From contig CM055898.1 of the NCBI GenBank assembly GCA_029582155.1, forward strand, positions 26,729,245-26,793,244: DNA of 64,000 bases. The letters run 5' to 3'. Every line of letters starts with the position of its first letter. Position 1 is the first letter of the stretch. The position numbers and the translations under genes were made by a program. The notes below the pieces were generated by a model. It was not told the DNA's origin, searched no databases, and saw only the letters and a list, made by a program, of their open reading frames with translations. The DNA comes from Panopea generosa. Taxonomy: Eukaryota > Mollusca > Bivalvia > Adapedonta > Hiatellidae. Below, piece after piece: positions 34,736 through 46,909 of this stretch.

Positions 34736-36528
34736 CTCATATGATTGATCATCACTCTCTTATACTTGGTGTTCTTAAATTGATCGCATGCCAATTAAAA
34801 CCACAGTACTGTGTGAAAAGATATGAATGTAACGTCTTTATCTTTACAAGCTAATTTGCATACAAAGTATTTCCCCCTACAATGTTTGTATTTGATGTAA
34901 ACTTAAAACTTCCAATTGCAGTTGACTGTTAATATACTGTATGCATAGAATAAAAAAATACGCCGATAATGATAGCATTGTATTACATGTATATAATGTG
35001 ACATTTCAACCATGTTGATTTCCATATCGGTACTATTTCCTGTACAATCCATGGTCAAGACACATCACATGAAACGTATTAGGGTCTGTTCCACTAACCT
35101 TCGTTAGTACGAAAAAAGTATGGCATTAAGGAACGTTTCGTTTGCACAGTATTTTTTTTTCAAATAATAGAATGAATACAAAAGATCGTAAAATAGGTAA
35201 GCGACACATAATAATGAACTCCCGATTTTTATTCAAAATTGGAAATTTTACACTAAAGAGTTCGCAAACGTAGGAACGTTAGTGAGACAGACCTAATGTG
35301 TTTATTAAATAAACTTCAAAATACTATTCCCGCACGGGTATGTGTCAAATTAGCTTCGGCCGACTTCTAATATTCTGGAACTGTTACTGTGGCGAACAAA
35401 ACTGAATATACTGTTGATGTCATTTGGGTGACAGTTTGACTAAATAACAGATTTAAAACGTAATATATGTAATAAACGTAATATAACCTTAAGACAATAT
35501 CTTTGCTTTTTATAATAACAATGTGATAGACACATATATCGTGTGTGTCATGTTTGCGGCAACTACAATATAACGTGTTTGATACACATGTGCGGCACTC
35601 TTTCCTTTATCAAATAACAAGTACAGCTCCTATGGTGATATTTCAGTGGCAATTAAAATGGATACTCTGTAATGTTGGTTTTATGATGCCGTCACCTCAT
35701 CTATTATTAACATACGTCTGATGGTCTGGAATACGTCCTGTCCTCAGTCACATAACCGCGTAAATTAAAAAATATTGGACTAAGCCTTTTTCTACGAACT
35801 CAATTACCAAACCAGTCTTAAAATACACGCTGTTGATATGTGTCAATGCATTGTCTAGTTTAATGGTCATTAGCAACACAAGAAAGTTCTTGTTAAGTTT
35901 CCGAATATATACCAATATAATGCTACGGGAATGAATAAGAGTAATGGATAGTTGAACTGCGATATAACATTTTGCATCAAACACGACTATTAAGACTTTA
36001 CAGGAAAATATCTCCAAATATTCACATTTTAAATCTTACAAAATCCACTTCCGATATTGCTTTTAAATGGTATGCAATACATTTGGACGAGTTTATGATT
36101 TTAGTTTCATTCGAAAAATCTTGTAATACTTTTATCATTTCATCATCAGTTGGGGGTGGGGGGTGGGGTGGGGCTGTGCTTTCAGAGAAAAGTAAATGTC
36201 ATTTAAACCGTATTGATCAATACTCCTTTTCATTTCAGTTTACTCAAGTTATGTTTGCACAACTTTAATATGTTTATTTTGTTGACCTCATTATATACAA
36301 AATTTATATACATTTATGTCGTTTAAAACAATATTAATTTAGTTTTTTTTTTGTTTACAGATTTATTTCAGGCGACTTCACATTTTAAATATTCAAAGAG
36401 AATTTCTCGACATACAATGACCTTATTTTTGTTTAAATCGGTGCAAATATTTACGTGACTAATACTAGCGTTACCGTTATCAGATGCCAGTAATGCAAGC
36501 ATTTGGTCTGTTGTTCAAGAATGTTAAA
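34736..36528. other. No gene supported; one G-rich tract
   Basis: AT-rich sequence apart from the G-quadruplex-type tract at 36152-36173. Overlapping open frames at 35748-36017 (-) and 35972-36268 (+) look like chance; the latter runs through the G tract as a glycine run. Confidence 0.45.
36152..36173 (+). other. G-quadruplex-type motif
   Basis: Four G runs (5, 6, 4 and 4 G) are separated by single T residues. This satisfies the usual G4 pattern with one-base loops. No function can be read from the surroundings. Confidence 0.75.
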
Positions 36529-36725
36529 GTGGGTCGGTAGTGTAACGGATATACTGTTGACCGCTCACGTTTGAAGTTGCGGACTGGATCCCCTTTTGTA
36601 TTAGTTGACATCTCTAACGCAGCACACGGTACTTGTTCTACCTATGATACACAACACAATCTTAGTATTAGCTAAATGAATGAAGACTGTTAGAATAGAG
36701 ACAGTTTTATTCCAGTCTTGTTTTA
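36529..36725 (+). mobile_element. tRNA-headed SINE, family D
   Basis: The head GGTCGGTAGTGTAACGGATA TACTG, GACCGCTCACG and GCGGACTGGATCCCC form the tRNA-like part. A body with CGGTACTTGTTCTACC and an AC-rich 3' part follows. It shares its head with 29637 and 53163. Confidence 0.7.
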
Positions 36726-37318
36726 AAAACAAACAAACAAATCAGTCATTACATAAAACTTTAATTGTAGATTTAGTTGTTTCTTTTCTTTCCATAAATC
36801 AGCAAAGCAATCACACTCCATGACCTTGCTTCGTTCAAGGGCAACACACAAACTCGCCTTATGCTCCATCGTCACATCGAAAAGGGGACGTTGTAGTTTA
36901 AAAAGCTCCGCGGAACTATTTTATAGCAAATCAAATACATATGAATGGCGTAAAAAATAAATGCAATTTGATAAAACATACAGAAAATGATATTTCGATC
37001 TCGCTTTCATTTATGTAATCAAAGCATTTTCATTTGATAAATTTTAAGACATTTTTTTTATAAAACTCTTGCGTCGGACTTCTTTTATATGTTCCCAGCT
37101 GTTATGTATTTCTACGTGTTTCCCATGCAGCAGATACTTTGAATTCCATTCATATACTTTACTTGAAGGACGTCAAAAAGTAAAAACTTGTTTTATCGTC
37201 AGGATTGAAATTATAGGGAATAAATTCATTTTATATGCTTGTGTAAAGAATGTCGAATCACGCACACATCGTTCATAAAGTCCTTCGAACTTCATTCGAT
37301 TTGTTCATAATTCGATAT
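36726..37318. other. Nothing recognised
   Basis: AT-rich sequence; a 69-codon plus frame at 37069-37278 has no recognisable content. Confidence 0.45.
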
Positions 37319-37529
37319 TAGTTTAGTTTAAACTTATTTATTCGATTGCAAAACAAGTTCTTACAAGTTAGACAAATCACACTCGAAGTCTTCCTGGGTA
37401 GAACCAGTACAAAGCATATGCGGAAAAGGCGTCTTGCTCAAGGGCACCACACATAGCCGTGTCTGAGGATCGAACCCACAACCCTCCGATCATGGTTTCG
37501 GTGCTCTACCACTAGACCACACGCTCCAC
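37319..37529 (-). mobile_element. SINE family A, minus strand, well preserved
   Basis: On the minus strand: head GGAGCGTGTGGTCTAGTGGT AGAGC with an exact A box, B box GGGTTCGATCCTCAG, body GGTGCCCTTGAGCAAGACGC, GTACTGGTTCTACCCAGGAA GACTTCGAGTGTGATTTG, and tail CGAATAAATAAGTTTAAACT. It is the closest to a consensus of the six family A copies. Confidence 0.9.
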
Positions 37530-37647
37530 ATTCGACATTCTTCACACAGGCATAAAGATTATAGAAAAAAATGTAATCCTATAGTTATAAACACTAAATT
37601 AAATAAATGTACTCGGCGACTTTGTACAAGACAAACCAGGAAGGTAA

Positions 37648-38175
37648 ATAGAAATGGGTGTCTGTGAACAGTTACTGCGAGTACTTTCCGTTTTGTCATG
37701 ACGTTGATACATTTTTTTTATTTTTCTATACATTTGTGAACAGAAAAATCAGAAGCAATGGAATAGGTTCAGTTAAATTTGAATGTTTTTATATTTTTTA
37801 AAGCAGCTGTAAAATGAACTTGTTTTTAAAATAAATGCTGTCATCTAACACTAAAAGATGGTTCACTCATTCGTGTGTCTATAGTCGGAATAAGTGATAT
37901 TAATATATCAAAATGGGTGTCTGTGAACAGTAGATGCGCGTACTTTCCGTTTCGTCATTACATTGGTATATATTTCCGAATTCAATTTCATTTGTCTATG
38001 AATCGATGAACAAAAAAAATGAATAAATAGAATAGTATAAATTTAATGCGAAAGATTTTTTATACTTTTAATAGCAGCTGTAAAATAAACTTGCTTTTAA
38101 AGTAAATGTTGTCGTCAAGGACCAATAGATAGTTCACTCACGCTTGTGTCTATAGTTGAAATAATATTAATATAT
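37648..38175. repeat. Tandem duplication, unit ~260 bp
   Basis: Copy 1 (37648-37908) and copy 2 (37909-38175) both open with AATGGGTGTCTGTGAACAGT and share GCGAGTACTTTCCGTTT-like, AGCAGCTGTAAAAT-AACTTG and GTTCACTCA...TGTGTCTATAGT blocks. The offset is 259 bp. The copies are diverged by point changes and small indels. Confidence 0.85.
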
Positions 38176-38619
38176 GAAAGCTTGACAGCTTGTGCATTGC
38201 CTTATTGTATTACCTGCCTCGTACAGCCGTATCCGACTCCCTGAAGAAACAAATTCAAATTCACCAAATGTACGTAATTAAGTTCTATTGAATTGGGTTC
38301 CGTTTAAAAAGGTCATTCCCGACAAAATTATTGATTTTTACACATTGAAGTTTCCTCCGGTGGGCAATTTAGACAATTTCCGTCGTTCATACTCTCTAGT
38401 AAATTGTTTTCCTTTTTTATTCAATTAAATGTCAACTAAGTTCCGTTAAGTATTGAAATATTGCAGCCGTATCATGCAAAATTTAAAGTTCATATTATAT
38501 AATTTCTGTTTTTTTGTACGGCATTGTACCTTGCTGTTATTCTGAGGATAAATAATTTAGATTTCCGTGCATAGGTCTACCGTCCAGGATTATAAATAGG
38601 GAAATATATATGTCCAGAA
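38176..38619. other. Nothing recognised
   Basis: AT-rich unique sequence with no supported feature. Confidence 0.45.
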
Positions 38620-38893
38620 GAGGACCATTTAAAGGTTGTCTTTTTTTCTTTCTTTTTTTAATTGGGTTTAACGCCATTTTCAACACATTTCAGGTTATAT
38701 ATGGCATATCAAGTTAGTCGTCAGACTGCGACAGAATGAGTAGAACCACCGTCCTTCTGCAAGTATCTGGAAACTTTCTCGCATAAAGGTTTTGGAGCTA
38801 GCTGGACTCGAACCTACGATCTTAGCGATGAGCTGTTAGTAATCTTGAGATGGCGCATTAGACCATTTGCTCACAGAGGACCTCCATTTAAAG
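38620..38893 (-). mobile_element. SINE family B with target-site duplication
   Basis: On the minus strand a leucine/serine-tRNA-like head (CAAATGGTCTAATGCGCC; B box GGTTCGAGTCCAGC) leads into the family B body. That body has AGAAAGTTTCCAGATACTTG CAGAAGGACGGTGG, TATAACCTGAAATGTGTTGA and AAATGGCGTTAAACCC, then a poly-A-type tail. The element is 38652-38885. It is flanked by AGGACCATTTAAAG (about 38620-38634) and AGGACCTCCATTTAAAG (about 38877-38893), which I read as its target-site duplication, marking LINE-type retrotransposition. Confidence 0.85.
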
Positions 38894-39639
38894 ATAAGAG
38901 AACACATCTACAACAACAGCGTAAAACAGTTATAGCACTTTTTAGGAATGTCCTGTGTGATTTCATTAATTGGTGCTGTTAGATTTGCGGGTTTTCAAAA
39001 CTGCATATACTGCCGGTAAAATCGCCACGTTTTCCAGTTAAACGTATGTAGTACAACGTCACTTGTTTATAACGTTAACGAAAACTGTGTAAAGAGCAGT
39101 TTAAAAATATGTTATACCAGAAATTACTTTATAGGGCAGCATTTGCTAACATGCGTAACAGCTAAATTTGTTTTAACGACTCCACCTTCGTTGCCGCCGT
39201 TAAAAAGAATGCTGCCATTAAAATAAATGTCACATACGTTTGCAAATTTCAATATTACCATATACTCAACCCTATGACATATCAATTGCAAAACAAACAT
39301 ACATAATTAATAGAAATACGGATAACAGCTTTGGAACAGTTAGTCGCATCATCTCAGTAGCATCGAAATGAACACATTATATGGACAATTAACCATTCCG
39401 AATGTAACTTGTCGTCAGGTCAGATAACTTTTAAGTTTGCTCTATTTTAAGATCGATGTTAAATATTGTTTACATCATATGATCTTACATCACGTTTCTT
39501 TGATGTATGTGTAAATATAGTAACGCGTATTTGCTTGTCTGACTGATCTCGTTTCACATGCTAGGTGTATGCGTGCGTTTGTGTTTCCATGCACACTTGG
39601 ATGTGTATCTATTATATAACTGTTTATTTCATAGTACAT
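38894..39639. other. Nothing recognised
   Basis: AT-rich unique sequence. Confidence 0.45.
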
Positions 39640-40328
39640 ATTTGCTTAACTTTTCAAATTTGGCTTTGGTAAGTGTGGATCTCGCATGATGTACTGAATG
39701 ATGTGGGGTTTATTAATATTTTCCAGCAACGCTTAATTGACTGTTATTCACAAAATTGGCATGATGATGTTGAATCTTCTCCAAAAGCATTACATTATAA
39801 AAACTATAAATCGTCGAACATTTTTTAACTCTAGACTGTCATATAAATATAGAAAAGCTATGTCTAATTTCCGTTGCTCTAGCCATGATTTAATGATAGA
39901 GAAGGGAAGACATATAGGAGTTGATAGGCATTTAAGATACTGCTTTTTCTGCTTAAGGACAAACACATATGTTATTGAAGATGAATATCATTTCTTTCTT
40001 CGAATGTCAATTGTTTAACAACATAAGAGCTACTTATTTTTAAGATATATGGTTGAGAAAAAACACTCATAATTTATTCTATTCCCTTATGTCATTTTCA
40101 AAATCAGATGAAATTTTATCAATCGCTAAATATTTATATCACACAATGAACACTAGAAAACTATAAGTTAATATTGTATAGTTACTTTGATAATATCCAT
40201 TGTAATGCTACATCTACATTTATTATTTTTATATTTGTCACTCTATTGTAAAGTTCTGTTGTTTGTATGTTTGTATTTTGGGCCAGAGGCCTATATTACC
40301 AAATAAAATATTATTATTATTATTATTA
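39640..40328 (+). pseudogene. 5'-truncated non-LTR retrotransposon, reverse transcriptase C-terminal part
   Basis: Three frames carry one protein in order. The first (39673-39828) includes QRLIDCYSQNWHDD. The second (about 39830-40000) includes LSYKYRKAMSNFRCSSHDL, EKGRH, a YCFFC pair and IEDEYHFF. The third (40002-40166) includes ECQLFNNIR, then an in-frame stop at 40041, then a tail ending NTRKL. The F-R-C/S-x-H-x-L, E-x-GRH, C-x-x-C, EDE-x-HF, C-x-x-(Y/F) order is the known C-terminal zinc-knuckle-like end of many animal LINE reverse transcriptases. A 3' UTR with GGCCAGAGGCCTATATTACC AAATAAA and an (ATT)n tail at 40309-40328 completes it. Two frameshifts and stops make it dead. The clade is not assignable by eye. 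Confidence 0.85.
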
Positions 40329-40670
40329 ACTAGCTAACTTGTGTTTCAGTTTGGTAAGATTGATGTGTGGTAAGGAATTGAAGTAGACAACAACGCCTTG
40401 TTTTCTCTTGCTTAAGGTTTAAATGCATTGTTGTTTGATAAAACTAGTCGTTTTCTTTGTTTACGTTTTGTAATTAATGCCGTCATGATGGCATGTGTTC
40501 CATTTATATTTTGTAACATTGAAATTATTTGTAGATGCTCATACTGCTCGTTATTTGTAAAGTTTAGAAGTTAATAAATAAAGTTGGAAAGTCAAGATGG
40601 ATAGTTGGAGGAAAGGCATGGTAAAGGTGCGCAACTTTGCCTTTTTTAAAGTTTTATCACATATCAATTG

Positions 40671-40726
40671 TAGTTTAGTTCAAACTTATTTATTTTACTA
40701 CGATTGTGAAATATGTTCTCACAACT
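40671..40726 (-). mobile_element. SINE family A 3'-tail fragment
   Basis: TAGTTTAGTTCAAACTTATT TATTTTACTACGATTGTGAA then TGTTCTCACAACTT matches the tail region of the copy at 37319 on the same strand. Only the last ~55 bp of the SINE are present, as expected for 5' truncation. Confidence 0.7.
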
Positions 40727-42510
40727 TCATTCATATATATCATTCAAGCATAAAAATGTGACTAAAATATTTTGGAAAATGTATCATGTATATGACTATG
40801 TTAGTATTGAACACAGTTAACATACACTATTTCTCACAACTATATGGATTTTATAGTTTATGTTATACTTACCTTCTACGTTGGTTGTGATGAGATTGTT
40901 TTGGTATACTTAAAATGTAGATTCAGTTTATGAAAATGGTAGTCGTTTACTCTGTCATTATACGATGACGTTACGCGTTATACGTTACATTAGGCGTTAC
41001 CACATTTTGGATAGCCGCATCTGTACACTTTTAGAACATTTGATAAGAATCGTTGTTTACTTGAATTGTTTGAGCACAGAGTCAATCTAAAATGTCTGCT
41101 TTTAATCTAAAATATACTTTATGCAATTAAAGTTCGCATTAATCTCAATATTCCTTATCTAATTGGGTGGGAAAATGCAGATTTGGTGGTGAATTTAAAA
41201 ATAAAGAGTAATTCATAGCTGCCTGTTGCAAATGCTGCAAAGTATTTCAACATGTTGATTACCTCAGGCGTCTTTGTATTGGAAGAACTTGAAAGTGTGT
41301 CTTTACAATTGACTTCAATTTGTGTTTAAGCAATATACTGTGCAAATTATTAACACTCGCTGGAGACATTACCAAAATGATAAAACGGCAAGGCGAAAAT
41401 TAGAGCATATAATCAAAAGTTATTGGGTTGCAAGCGGAAATCAGTTTTATTGCACCCTCTAGCGTGTTCTCCTACTCGAAACTGTAAAGCAAACCATCCA
41501 TTTATTCTTTTGTTTTATTGAACGATGAAGACAACGCGTGAAATAAGCTACAAGGACAATACTAGTATAAAAGATCCCATCATACAGCGATAGTCATTTA
41601 AATGATGAACAAAAATATATTACAAACCGTTATTAAGACGTTTCTATGCTTTGCTTTCCGTACATCAAATGAAATTCAGGTATAAATTTGGTTAGTGACT
41701 TTATATTGTATTCGTTTTATATGATGTTTGACAAAATATTACCACACAGTGGTCGTTCTATCATTATTTATGCCAACATTTTGAAAAAAGAAATTGTGGA
41801 CCATATTGATTTGTGGTCCTATACCCATTTAAGGAAACATTTTCTGTCTGGTAGTTTTAATAAGCTTTAGTCTTTTCTATCAATCAAACTAATTTTGCAA
41901 GTGCCTTATATTTTTTGAGAAAATGACTTGGATTGTTACATTCACCACGCAGTTTGTTTGCTAGACTTGCGGTCGTATTTACCAACCATTCACAAGACTG
42001 AATAGTCATTGACTTGAGTTTGAAAACCCAATTTTCAACCTTAGATATCTAGTTTACCATGGCAGATGACGTCACTGATTTTGTTGAGAGTGTTTTTTTT
42101 TGTTTTGCTACATGCTTGCAAATTTTGACCTTAAACAGATATATCTAAGTATTTTGTTTAAATTACTTCTTTAGCTCAAGTCTAATAATATTCTATCGGA
42201 TGGTTGGTCAATACGACCCCTGGTGGACGTTTCAGGAGATGTGTATTCAATATAAATGCTTGATAGTACGGTCATGTCCACAATACATCATATTTTTATT
42301 TGTATCTTTGATGAATCCATGTAACCTTTGAATAACATGATATGGCACTCTATTTAACAATATAAGTGGTTCTTTTTTCTACTTCAACTAGATACAGTGT
42401 CAAATAAGTGTTTCATTTATTAGACCTGGAATAATAAATGTTAACAACGTAATTTAATATGTTTCCCATGTTTGCAGCGAATTAAACATCTCATTATGTT
42501 GATATAAGTC
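40727..42510. other. Nothing recognised
   Basis: AT-rich sequence. A 60-codon plus frame at 41688-41870 is slightly protein-like but has no recognisable content. Confidence 0.45.
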
Positions 42511-42748
42511 CTTTTTGGTCGAGGGGCCTAAGGCGCTATCACCTAACGACCACTTACATATCACCATTCAGATCGTGGATTCTAGCCAAGCTCCATTAGT
42601 ATAAACTATTTATGTACGAAAGTGTGCTAGCTACTTTTGAAATGACAGTAGTTCTACTAATTGTGAGTAATCCTCCACCAATAAAACCTTGATATACCTT
42701 ATACAACCTGCCGTATGTTGAGAATGGTGTTAAAACCTTATGTAAAAG
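42511..42748 (+). mobile_element. SINE family B, diverged full length
   Basis: The head is TTTTGGTCGAGGGGCCTAAG GCGC, with an eroded B box ATCGTGGATTCTAGCC. The body keeps GTAGTTCTACTAATTGTGAG, CCTCCACCAATAAAACC, TACAACCTGCCGTATGTTGA and AATGGTGTTAAAACC. Confidence 0.75.
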
Positions 42749-42774
42749 ATTAAGCTCGCTAACACGTGTACCCA

Positions 42775-42930
42775 GGTATCATTATTACCCTAAGATCAGT
42801 TAGGCGGGTATTTAGTACTATTCACAGCTTCTTACTGACAAATGTCTAACATAGAGGCGGGCGTTTCATGACCTTACATTAACAAGCACGCATATGCGTT
42901 AACGGTTGAGTCAACCGGGCTCCGCCATCA
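42775..42930 (-). mobile_element. SINE family C fragment, minus strand
   Basis: On the minus strand GGCGGAGCCCGGTTGACTCA ACCGTTAACGC begins a tRNA-like head. A GGTCATGAAACGCCCGCCTC region follows where the B box is expected, then a body with AATAGTACTAAATACCCGCC. It shares its head with 14023-14190. It lies just downstream of a family B SINE in the opposite orientation. Confidence 0.55.
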
Positions 42931-44917
42931 GAAGAAGGGCGCTATTGGTCTTTCCAGAAAATTTATGTTTAACTTCGACGTTTTAAACTAATCACAAACA
43001 TTATTATCATGTTCCTTTTTATCAAAGGTTATGTTAAACTTTATGACATATTTAATTTGTATTTCAAAAATTATCAAAACGTTATGTATCATGTTTTAAA
43101 ATTTTTGGAGATTGATTTCAAAACTGTTAAAGTGAGATTTTTATTCGACCTAAATGTATATGTAATATAATATCGTCTTGGAAAACGATTTTTATTTCTT
43201 TTTCCATTCCCGAAAAAGGTTAAATGTACCAATTTTCCCGAGTTATGTTCTTATAAGACCGAATCATAGGACCGCAACCGTTTGGGTGTAATCGGCTAAC
43301 GCAATTTTAACTACTCAACAAATGAACAAATTCATTACTAGATTAAGTACCTAACTACACTTTTTGATTTGAATTTTATTTTGTTGATAAAAAGAAACAC
43401 TCATTATTTAATAACAAGTGATATATTTGCATTATAAGAGCAAGAAACAAAAATTGTTATTATATCATTTATCATAATATCACGTTAACATCGTTAATGC
43501 GAGGCTGTTTAAAACTGTGCATAGCTCCATCAATAGAGCAAATTTCTTTTATACAAACACCATTAAATATTAAATATATGTGAACATTTAGCTGCACTCA
43601 AAGTCAAAATTACAGACTTCCGGCAGAGACACGCAATTACCATTACGTTTTATGATATAAGCTCGCGGTTGCAAGTGTCTTACTAGATACATCGCCTAAA
43701 TTATTCATCGTCTTCGCCGGATCACAGTAGCTAAGCCACCGCGAGCTTAACGCCTGGCACTTGAGATTTTACTGTATTGAAACTGCTACACTAATTTCTT
43801 AGACTAATTTGATACGACTAGTATAAGGAGCCTAGCGGTTATATTCGGCTTCTCTAATGGATGTGATCATTTCTTCCGACTGAAGTATATTCCGACCCTA
43901 GCATGGATGAATGCTATTTCCATTAAATTGCCATGAATTTACGCTTGGTTTGAAATCAAAATATGGTGGACAATATCACTTGGCTAACCTAAGTACTTTT
44001 TGTAGACTAACGGTGTATTTGCAGACAAAATGACCGCTGAATCGCACGAAAAATCGTATTGATTTGTCTAGATGAGAAAGTCGGATGTTAGCAATGGCTG
44101 ATTTTAACATCGTCTTTTGTCGACCGGGGTGAGAATCGAATTACTTTATCGCTTAATCATTACCATATATCAGGGAATATCTCCGATAGTCTTGGCTCTC
44201 AGCATTCATTCCTAATATTCCGATATGTAATATTTCCGCTTGTTGATTCGTTCTGTATGTTATCAAAGACATATAAAGTCCAGAGATCGGCAGCATGCAA
44301 GCATCTGGTAGCAGATAAACAGCCCACTTACCGCATATATACATTTAGAAAAACTTCTCATTATGTAAGTAAGTATAAGAAAAAAACATGCTTCAATTTC
44401 CTGTTCTGTGTATTTTTCCCGGTTTTGGAGCAAAAATTGTAATCATTTAAAATAATAGTATATACTTTTTTTTAAATAAAAGATTAATAAGACACACTGA
44501 TGGCTTCAATAACTAACAGTAAGATGATACTACAATATTTAATGAGTTGACTTTCAAAACAGCAGTTGGTCGTAAACTCTCATTATTAATTCAGTGTTAA
44601 TATTATTGCTTATCTTTTTGTATCAAAGTGACTTGGAAATAGAATGTTCTTTTGTTGGTGTTTGTTTATGTTTTGAAAGGGCCTTTTATCGGATAGTGTT
44701 TTAGGTATCTGTATGCTGTGTATACTGAGTGTAATACCATACATTGCAGTCACTTGCAGTGATATTGTTTTCTTCACATAAAATATTTACTTGAGCCCAG
44801 ATTTAATTTATACAAATTAATTTAAGTTCTATTGCGATGCCAACTCAGAGTTTATATGAACCTCTAGAGTCCGCTTCCTAAGAAGAACGAGTACTGAGTG
44901 TTGCTTTATCACAGGCA
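42931..44917. other. No gene; small dyad and a possible SINE scrap
   Basis: A perfect 12-bp inverted repeat, TAAGCTCGCGGT (43658-43669) and ACCGCGAGCTTA (43738-43749), encloses 68 bp. At about 44110-44140 the minus strand reads ATTCGATTCTCACCCCGGTC, possibly a decayed tRNA-type B box. Otherwise nothing. Confidence 0.4.
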
Positions 44918-44990
44918 GTAGGTTGAGCTTGGGATTGAACTCGTAACCTCTGGCGTCGATGCTCTACCACAGCATCACGCAATCACCTAC
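44918..44990 (-). mobile_element. tRNA-like SINE head fragment
   Basis: On the minus strand GATTGCGTGATGCTGTGGTA GAGCATCGACGCC is followed by a good B box, GAGTTCAATCCC. It is about 70 bp. The body cannot be placed in one of the families above. Confidence 0.55.
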
Positions 44991-45386
44991 ACTGTACTCC
45001 ATAGACAACACCCAGTAACATCAACCTTGCATCGGTTTTTTTATAAATCTGATAGTGTTACACAGTATAAAAATATATCTCTTTGTGTACATGTACATTA
45101 TTTGTTAAATAACACGAGTTATCGTTTTCTAGGACATGCCGTATTTAATGTAAAAGTATCACCCTTGTTTTTAAAAGAATTACCCGTTAAAGGTTGTCCG
45201 ACTCTTAAGTACACCGAAATGAATTTAAATTTAGTGTTCTCTCCGGTCACCATGTGAGTTTATATGAAATCGTTTCGGCTGGCAATTTGTAGATAAGAAA
45301 CCGATTTACAATTGCCGCAACAATCGTCAAGAGCTTAACCTTGGCAAATCAATGGAATCCATTTTGTTATTTGACAACTAGACTTG

Positions 45387-45558
45387 TGTGTATACATATA
45401 AATCAGTGGCGTATATCCATTGAGAGATATTTATAGTGTATGCATTTATGTGTTCGATATAACGTCGTCTTTTGTGTATACATATAAATCAGTAGCGTAT
45501 ATCCATTGAGAGATATTTATAGTGTATGCATTTATGTGTTCGATATAACATCGTCCTT
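45387..45558. repeat. Recent tandem duplication, 86-bp unit x2
   Basis: 45387-45472 and 45473-45558 are nearly identical (I count two or three differences, such as CAGTGGC versus CAGTAGC and ACGTCG versus ACATCG). The near identity makes it one of the youngest rearrangements in the window. Confidence 0.95.
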
Positions 45559-46801
45559 TCATTTGATTCGTATGAAAATTTACATTATTGGACGAGTGCA
45601 TGTTTGTCTTGGGACATTATGATATGTAATTATGATAACAGATGTACCAGTGAACCAAGTAAATGTATTTGTTTTGCATTATTTAACCAATTGTCCCCTT
45701 CCCCTGAGGTTAATAACCACACAAAAAAATAGAAATATAAATGAAGACAACGAAATCAGTCTCCACATTTTATGGAGCGAATCATCATTTTTGATACTTT
45801 GGGACATCTTATAAATCTAAGAAAGCGTTTTGTCTAGAAGAGAACTGAAAGACAATTAAAATAAGACAGCCACAACAATTAATATCATTTTTAAGACAGT
45901 CTAATTTCTATAATTCCAGAATCGCAAATTATTATATTTGAACGTCTTATTATTATAGCATAAAAGGCATTGATATAAAATACTGGAATTGTATACATAT
46001 ATGTTCTAATCAAACTCAGGTTGTGTAGAAGATGTCTTCATATATTTAAATTGTTTGTGGTATAAAATAAAAACTTAATGATTTGTTCACGTAATAAAAT
46101 TGATGAATTATATGATCAAAATCATTCCTATACAGGTAACCTTTCGCCTACACTCGTATATTATTCATATGCCCAATATGTAATATAAATGTTATATGTG
46201 ATTTTATGGCAATATAATATGTTTAAACTATTTTCAATTGTTCATTCACGTAACAAGCATAGGGGTATTGTATATATCGTTTGTTCACGTAACACTCATA
46301 GGAGTGTCTCAAGTCATAGGAATATTTAATCTCTATTAATACACCAATCGGCGTTATACTTTATAAGAAATGCATATATTTAAATCTTTTTTACATATCT
46401 TCAGTTAATCTTCATATACTTAATGTTATCAAAAATCATATATCTAAAAGAATTAACATAAATAAAAAAATATATATCATCTATTCAAGTAATAATGGTA
46501 AGGGTAACCTATATTACACCTAGTAAAGTTATAATTATACAATTATTTTATAAACCACTTTCTAAATGTTTATCTCTCCAAGAAAATCGGTTTTCAATTT
46601 GAAAATAGATTACACCAGCGTAGTTGTGTGTGGTTAGCAATGATATTTAATATATGTCATCGATATTCAACATGTTTGAATTTTGACCAAGATCTGACAT
46701 TAAAATTCAATATCGAGCTGGAATATATCAAGCCAGGTCTTAGATTGATGTTCATTTTGTTTCATTTCAATGTGTTTGGAATTTTGATCTTCACTGTAGA
46801 T
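45559..46801. other. Nothing recognised
   Basis: AT-rich sequence. A short echo, GTTCATTCACGTAACAAGCA TAGG and GTTCACGTAACACTCATAGG, lies near 46240-46310. Confidence 0.45.
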
Positions 46802-46909
46802 CTTACATAGAATTTTAATTGCACACCTAGTTCTTACACGGAACTTTAATTGCACACCTAATTCTTACATGGAACTTTAATTAGACACCTAATTCTTACA
46901 TTGAACTTC
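46802..46909. repeat. 31-bp minisatellite, 3.5 units
   Basis: Units start CTTACAYRGAA at 46802, 46833, 46864 and 46895 (partial), each with ACTTTAATTGCACACCTA or a close variant. A 60-codon open frame ends at its left edge by coincidence. Confidence 0.9.

Noticed and set aside
35972..36268. 98-codon plus-strand gene with a Gly-rich run
   Set aside because: The Gly run is the G-quadruplex tract; the rest is AT-driven.
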